From assembly GCA_025194985.1 (NCBI GenBank), contig JAOANE010000031.1, forward strand, positions 155,106 to 219,105: DNA of 64,000 nt, read 5' to 3'. Below the pieces are notes generated by a model. It searched no databases. It had not been told where the DNA came from and worked only from the letters and a program-made list of their open reading frames with translations. The stretch comes from Regnicoccus frigidus (GTDB lineage: Bacteria > Cyanobacteriota > Cyanobacteriia > PCC-6307 > Cyanobiaceae). A program made the translations under genes and the position numbers. Every line of letters begins with the position of its first letter. Position 1 is the first letter of the stretch. Positions 60,035 to 64,000 of the stretch are shown in pieces.

Positions 60035-61624
60035 ATGGTATTGCCAAAATCAGAAGATCGTCAGCTCTCGCTCGAAGACCAATTTCAAAGAAGACGCTTC
60101 ACCCGTCGCGCCGATCTTACCAACAGCGTACGCTTGGCGATAGGCGCAGAAGCGCTTCATGCCATGATGAACGGTATTTGGGGAACGATAACCAAGCTGG
60201 CAAATGAACATGACGTATCCAGGCCTTTTGTCTATTCACTTGCCGCGACGCTAAAAGAAGCCGGGCAGTTTCTTTTCGGGGAGGCGGCGGGGTGTGGTCC
60301 CTCTTCATCGTCACGCGAACAAGCCATCGCGATGATGCTGTCACTGCGCATGGAGGCATGCAGCAGTATCGGCGCCATCTCAACGGTCATGCGCCGATTC
60401 GCATTTGAATCGTCTTCTACTGGCTCCATCAGCCAACTCCTCTCACGTATCGGCGGCTGCTTGCCGACGACGCTCTCCACGGAAAACGGCGTCATCCGCT
60501 ATCTGGTGTTTGCCAGCGATGAGATCTTTTCCAAAACCATACCGATCCTGGTGTCCGTGGATCCCGTTAGTAGCGCGATTCTCCGCATCGAGTTGAGCGA
60601 GAGTCGGAAAGCAGAAGATTGGAAACGACATTTTGAGTGCCTCCATGACAACGGGCTGGAAGCGGTCTATTTGGTTTCCGATGACGGTCAGGGAATCCGC
60701 GCGGGCCATGCCGAGGCCCTGAGTGATGTCGTGCGCCAGAGCGATACCTACCATGCGGTTGCCCACCGGCTCGGGAACTGGGCACATAGCCTCGAAACAG
60801 GCGCCTACAAGGCGATCGGGGTGGAGCATGCGTGCGAAAGAAAACTCACTTCAGCAAAAAGCGTTCACGTGCGCGAACAGCGCAGGCTCGCTTGGGAGAA
60901 ATCCGTCGCCGCCGCCAACAAGGCCGTCACGCTGTACGATGATTTCAGCTACCTCTATCGTTGCGTTCTCGGCGAGCTCAATGTGTTCGACGTCAACGGC
61001 AACCTGCGTGATCGACAACAGGCCGAAGCAGGCCTCACGGCCGGCCTTGCGCTCTTGGAGGAACTAAACCACAACCGCCTCACCGCAGCGGTGCAAAAAA
61101 TCAGGCGCGCCTTGCCGGACTTGTTCCATTACTTGGATGTTGCTGCGGAGGTCGTCAACGCGTGCAAAGCGCTGCCGATCGACGATGAAAGCCTGAAGGC
61201 GTACTGTATCGCTTGGCAATGGGGCAAGGTTTTCAGGAAGGTCAAGAATTCCGAGCGGAAAAAGAAGGCCCAAGAGCAAGAACAATTTTGCCTGGAGATC
61301 GCCGAGGGCCTACATCCGGAGAACTTGGGAGATGTTCAGGAAGCCGTCTATGCCAAGCTCGACACCATTGTCCAGAGTTCGGCGCTGGTCGAGTGTATCA
61401 ATTCCATTATCCGGCCGTATTTAAACACCACCAAGAATCACGTCACGCAAGAGCTGCTCAATCTGATTATGCACTATCACAACCATCGGCGTTATTGTGA
61501 CGGCGTAAGAAAGAACAAAACGCCCATGGAGCTGCTGACCGGAAAAACGCAAGTGAAAGACTGGATTTCCATCCTGTTCGACATTCTTGGTGAGAAAGAT
61601 CCAGAATTACTTCTTGCTTCGTAG
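60035..61624 (+). CDS. DDE-type transposase
   Basis: About 529 aa. A helix-turn-helix-like region lies near residues 45-75 (GTITKLANEHDVSRPFVYSL). The RNase H-type catalytic core follows, with Asp in ILVSVDPVSSAIL, Asp in VYLVSDDGQGIRAG and Glu in SALVECINSIIRPYL. The last is within the common ending HYHNHRRYCDGVRKNKTPME. A long helical insert of roughly 200 residues separates the second Asp from the Glu. I cannot name the IS family. The ATG at 60035 is used; a TTG lies at 60020. Codon use differs from the cyanobacterial core genes. Confidence 0.85.
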   Translation: MVLPKSEDRQLSLEDQFQRRRFTRRADLTNSVRLAIGAEALHAMMNGIWGTITKLANEHDVSRPFVYSLAATLKEAGQFLFGEAAGCGPSSSSREQAIAMMLSLRMEACSSIGAISTVMRRFAFESSSTGSISQLLSRIGGCLPTTLSTENGVIRYLVFASDEIFSKTIPILVSVDPVSSAILRIELSESRKAEDWKRHFECLHDNGLEAVYLVSDDGQGIRAGHAEALSDVVRQSDTYHAVAHRLGNWAHSLETGAYKAIGVEHACERKLTSAKSVHVREQRRLAWEKSVAAANKAVTLYDDFSYLYRCVLGELNVFDVNGNLRDRQQAEAGLTAGLALLEELNHNRLTAAVQKIRRALPDLFHYLDVAAEVVNACKALPIDDESLKAYCIAWQWGKVFRKVKNSERKKKAQEQEQFCLEIAEGLHPENLGDVQEAVYAKLDTIVQSSALVECINSIIRPYLNTTKNHVTQELLNLIMHYHNHRRYCDGVRKNKTPMELLTGKTQVKDWISILFDILGEKDPELLLAS

Positions 61625-61642
61625 AACAAGAAGCAGCTTTTT
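61610..61642 (+). terminator. terminator at the end of the transposase gene
   Basis: CTTCTTG (61610-61616) pairs with CAAGAAG (61627-61633), the stem partly inside the last codons, followed by CAGCTTTTT. It fits a Rho-independent terminator for the transposase transcript. The remaining gap to 61840 is A+T-rich and presumably holds the promoter of the next gene. Confidence 0.65.
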
Positions 61643-61840
61643 CAAACCCGACGATCTTTTTGGCTATCGTTGATGGCCTTCTAGTCCTATTGCCTTATTT
61701 TTTTTGGCCGAAAAAGTGTAAACTACTTTCGATAGCTAATGAAGGATGCCCAGACTTCCTTGATTTTCGTCCCACGCAAGACCGTATTGCCCCTCAGCTT
61801 TACCAGCTTTAGGGGGATTTACGAAGCCGAGCCACCCACG

Positions 61841-63535
61841 ATGTCCAAGCGTCTTTCAATCGCAGAGTTTAAAGAGCGAGCAACCGCGAAATTCGGAGGC
61901 AAGTTTGGGTACGACCGGGTCGGGTTCATTCACTCCAAAGAGCCTGTCGAGATTTACTGCCCCGATCACGGCTATTTCACCCAGCTTCCACACCTTCACC
62001 TGCGCTCGAAGTACGGTTGCCCAAAGTGCGGCGGCACCGGCAAGAAGACGACCGCTGACTTCGTGAAAGAGGCAAAGGCGATCCACGGCGACCGGTACGG
62101 CTACGACAAGACCCATTACGTCAACTCAAAGACGGCTGTCACCGTCACCTGCCAAGAACACGGCGACTTTCACATCGCTCCCTGCAAGCACACTAGTGGC
62201 CGCAAGCAGGGATGTCCGGAGTGCGCCCGGCTCGAACGGAATGAGAGTAGTCGGATGAGCAAGGGGGAATTTATCCGCAAGGCGATCGTCATCCACGGCG
62301 ACCGGTACTCGTACGATAAGGTTGAGTACACGGGATATCAGAACCCGGTGACGATCACCTGCAGTAAGCACGGGGATTTCCAAAAGTCACCCTCCAATCA
62401 TCTGAGCAAGACCAACCCGCAAGGGTGTCCGAAGTGCAAGGTGCGGGCAAGCCGAAAAACGACCGAGCAGTTCGTTGCAGAGGCTCGTGTTATTCACGCC
62501 GACCGATACGATTACAGCCTTGTGAAGTACCGCGGCAACAAGCTGCCGGTCGAAATTTTCTGTCCGACCCACGGCGCTTTTGAGCAAGAGGCCAAATCCC
62601 ACCTACACGGACACGGCTGCCCGGACTGTGCGGGCGTCGCTCCTCGCACCACCGAAGACTTCATCACCGAGGCACGCGAGGTCTGGGGCGACAAGTACTA
62701 CTACGCGAAGGTTGACTACGTGTCCAACAATGAGAAGGTCATCATCACCTGCCGCGATCACGGGGATTTCATGCAACGACCGCACTCACATCTGATAGGT
62801 TACGAGGGCTGCTCAAAATGCCACGGACGGGGGAAAACTGATATGGCCACCTTCATTGAGGAAGCCACCGAGAAGCACGACGGCAAATTTGATTATTCCG
62901 AGGTTGCTTTTGATTCTATCGACTCAGAGATCACAATCATCTGCCCTATTCATGGTCGATTCCGCCAGAAGGCCAAGAACCATCTGCGGTCCGGGTGCCC
63001 CGATTGCGGCGGTTCCCGCAGGCTAACGACCGAGGAATTCATCGAGAAAGCACGAGGTGTCCACGGCGATCTTTACGATTACAGCCGCACGAGGTATCTC
63101 CGTGCCAATGACAATGTCGAAATCCATTGCCCGTACCACGGTCCGTTTCACCAACGAGCCTCCCATCATCTCGGAAGAAGTGGATGTCCGATCTGCCGCC
63201 AGTCTCGCGGCGAGTTCCGGGTCGAGCAGGTGCTGAAGCGCTTAGGCGTTGGGTTTGAGCAACAGAAGCGATTCCCCGATTGCCGGAACGTTAACGAGCT
63301 GCCCTTTGACTTCTTCGTGGGAGACCGTGGCGTCATCGAATTCCACGGCGAGCAACACTTTTGGCCGGTTGACTTTGGGAAGGGGGAGTCCGATCCTGCC
63401 CCAGTCAGCAAACGCGATCAGATCAAGGAGCGTTACTGCCGAGAGAAGGGAATCCCGATGCTCATCGTGAGGTTTGACGAGATTGACGACGTTGAAGCAA
63501 TCGTCAAAAGATTTGTCGCTAAACTTCGTGCTTAG
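61841..63535 (+). CDS. seven-repeat zinc-ribbon protein with C-terminal PD-(D/E)XK-like nuclease
   Basis: A 564-aa protein. Residues 1-456 are seven repeats of 62-69 residues, each with a helix (pattern FxxEAxxxHGDxYDY), a strand, then C-x2-H-G and later C-x2-C. The ligand sets are C40/H43/C60/C63, C104/H107/C125/C128, C174/H177/C196/C199, C241/H244/C260/C263, C304/H307/C324/C327, C368/H371/C386/C389 and C430/H433/C449/C452. Residues 457-564 look like a Vsr-type nuclease (E458, D490 in LPFDFFV, E500 in GVIEFHGEQHF). The repeats resemble modules of phage and environmental proteins grouped as DUF723, from memory. The ATG at 61841 begins the first repeat; the frame opens earlier at 61739. DNA binding and cleavage are inferred. 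Confidence 0.85.
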   Translation: MSKRLSIAEFKERATAKFGGKFGYDRVGFIHSKEPVEIYCPDHGYFTQLPHLHLRSKYGCPKCGGTGKKTTADFVKEAKAIHGDRYGYDKTHYVNSKTAVTVTCQEHGDFHIAPCKHTSGRKQGCPECARLERNESSRMSKGEFIRKAIVIHGDRYSYDKVEYTGYQNPVTITCSKHGDFQKSPSNHLSKTNPQGCPKCKVRASRKTTEQFVAEARVIHADRYDYSLVKYRGNKLPVEIFCPTHGAFEQEAKSHLHGHGCPDCAGVAPRTTEDFITEAREVWGDKYYYAKVDYVSNNEKVIITCRDHGDFMQRPHSHLIGYEGCSKCHGRGKTDMATFIEEATEKHDGKFDYSEVAFDSIDSEITIICPIHGRFRQKAKNHLRSGCPDCGGSRRLTTEEFIEKARGVHGDLYDYSRTRYLRANDNVEIHCPYHGPFHQRASHHLGRSGCPICRQSRGEFRVEQVLKRLGVGFEQQKRFPDCRNVNELPFDFFVGDRGVIEFHGEQHFWPVDFGKGESDPAPVSKRDQIKERYCREKGIPMLIVRFDEIDDVEAIVKRFVAKLRA

Positions 63536-63728
63536 TGCCATCCGCGGGGAGCGGCGATTGCTGGAGCCACTCTCGGCCGACTCCTGCCGCTCGACGATTT
63601 CACCCGGGGTGGCTTTAGACTAGGACCACCTCGCCGATCGCAACGAACGCGCGGCTGCCGGCTCTGGGTCCGAAGCGGCCGTTGGATGTTTCTTATGAAC
63701 GTCGTATTCAAAATCGCACATAACAATT

Positions 63729-63824
63729 GGCTAAACGCCGACCCAATACCGCGCACCGAGTTCACAAGACAAGTTATAGTCATGGGGTAGCGCGGTATTG
63801 GGCGGGTTGGCCATGCGTTAAGGA
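63729..63824 (+). repeat. attC-like long hairpin downstream of the nuclease gene
   Basis: The inner stem is perfect over 13 bp: CCCAATACCGCGC (63742-63754) with GCGCGGTATTGGG (63790-63802). Outer arms TAAACGCC (63732-63739) and GGC-CAT-GCGTTA (63809-63820) pair with a bulge. The terminal boxes GCTAAAC and GTTAAGG each deviate by one base from the integron R-box consensus. The size, bulged bases and position right after a gene fit a gene-cassette recombination site. No integrase gene is in view, so this is a candidate. Confidence 0.5.
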
Positions 63825-63826
63825 GA

Positions 63827-63868
63827 CTCTGGAAAACCGAGCCACTGAGGTGGTCTGGGTTTTCTGGA
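63827..63868. repeat. imperfect inverted repeat at an IS boundary
   Basis: CTCTGGAAAACCGAGCCAC faces GTGGTCTGGGTTTTCTGGA around a short TGAG centre, matching at most positions. It may be two IS-type ends abutting, or a single palindromic target. It precedes an IS3-family transposase start by about 60 bp, which fits a left terminal repeat. Confidence 0.4.
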
Positions 63869-63925
63869 CAGGTCCCATCGTTAACCTTTGAGGCGGGGCA
63901 CCGCCCCTGAAAGGGGCTCCTACCG

Positions 63926-64000
63926 ATGAGCAAACGCCGTACCCACAGCCCAGAATTCAAGTCCAAGGTCGCCATGGAAGCGATCAGTGGCCGCAGGACG
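63926..64000 (+). mobile_element. IS3-family insertion sequence, start of orfA (cut by window edge)
   Basis: The ATG at 63926 opens the first 25 residues of an IS3-type small transposase: MSKRRTHSPEFKSKVAMEA and onward, a start common to IS3-family OrfA proteins with their N-terminal helix-turn-helix. A purine-rich GAAAGGGG sits about 15 nt upstream of the ATG. The rest, including OrfB, lies outside the window. Confidence 0.8.

Larger units (their letters stand above)
59886..61724 (+). mobile_element. putative insertion sequence carrying the DDE transposase
   Basis: The limits are guesses. ACTTTACAC at 59886-59894 and GTGTAAACT at 61716-61724 form an 8-of-9 inverted match flanking the transposase gene at a spacing of 1.84 kb. 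No clear target-site duplication was found. The transposase gene itself is well supported; the ends are not. Confidence 0.3.
63536..63925. other. 390-bp gap with an attC-like hairpin and IS boundary
   Basis: No gene is supported. The left part is G+C-rich without visible coding, the middle (63729-63824) is a long imperfect hairpin, and 63827-63868 is an imperfect inverted repeat that probably marks the IS3-type element end. The leader of the IS3-type transposase occupies 63870-63925. Confidence 0.6.

Overview
The window looks like chromosome from an alpha-type unicellular cyanobacterium (Synechococcus/Cyanobium-like). The evidence is a phycocyanin beta subunit, the NDH-1 CO2-uptake genes, the bicarbonate transporter BicA, a cyanobacterial AbrB-like regulator, a DUF2808 protein, a P-II protein, and dense G+C-rich coding with short gaps. 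No rRNA or tRNA gene and no CRISPR array was seen by eye.

Layout. 0-8.8 kb: small housekeeping and unknown genes, a glutathione-transferase-like protein, a solitary cpcB with its own terminator, a degenerate response regulator behind a tiny overlapping leader frame, and an ArsR regulator. 8.8-14.8 kb: one tight eight-gene unit joining a type III polyketide synthase, a methyltransferase and a flavoprotein to two unknown genes and an ExbB/ExbD/ExbD-type proton-channel set. 14.8-18.8 kb: AbrB-like regulator, EamA transporter, DCC thiol protein, double gamma-glutamylcyclotransferase and transglutaminase-like protein. 19.0-24.3 kb: a guanidine degradation and uptake operon (Ni-dependent guanidine hydrolase, HypA/HypB-like nickel chaperones, ABC transporter) behind a clear guanidine-I riboswitch. 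24.3-34.9 kb: Nudix, sugar dehydrogenase, pyrimidine genes (pyrF-pyrE fusion and pyrC), a KtrB/TrkH potassium channel, an amino-acid ABC transporter and a P-II variant.

35.0-47.4 kb is an inorganic-carbon and cation block: ndhF3-ndhD3-cupA-cupS (ndhD appears frameshifted), then bicA with a P-type ATPase and an ion permease, and a divergent Ca2+/Na+ exchanger-type antiporter. CO2 hydration by the NDH-1 complex and Na+-dependent HCO3- uptake work together, and the cation transporters could maintain the Na+ gradient (inference). 47.5-58.7 kb holds cysK and a maturation/fermentation operon, hypB-hypF-hypC-nifJ-DHOD-like-hypD-hypE. It would mature a [NiFe] hydrogenase and supply reduced ferredoxin from pyruvate, but neither hydrogenase structural genes nor a second hypA are in view.

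58.8-64.0 kb is accessory DNA with a different texture: a broken HNH nuclease gene, palindromes, a DDE transposase, a protein with seven zinc-ribbon-like repeats ending in a PD-(D/E)XK-like nuclease, a long attC-like hairpin, and the start of an IS3-family transposase cut by the window edge. The repeat-nuclease, the polyketide-synthase/ExbBD unit and the guanidine operon are the most interesting systems.
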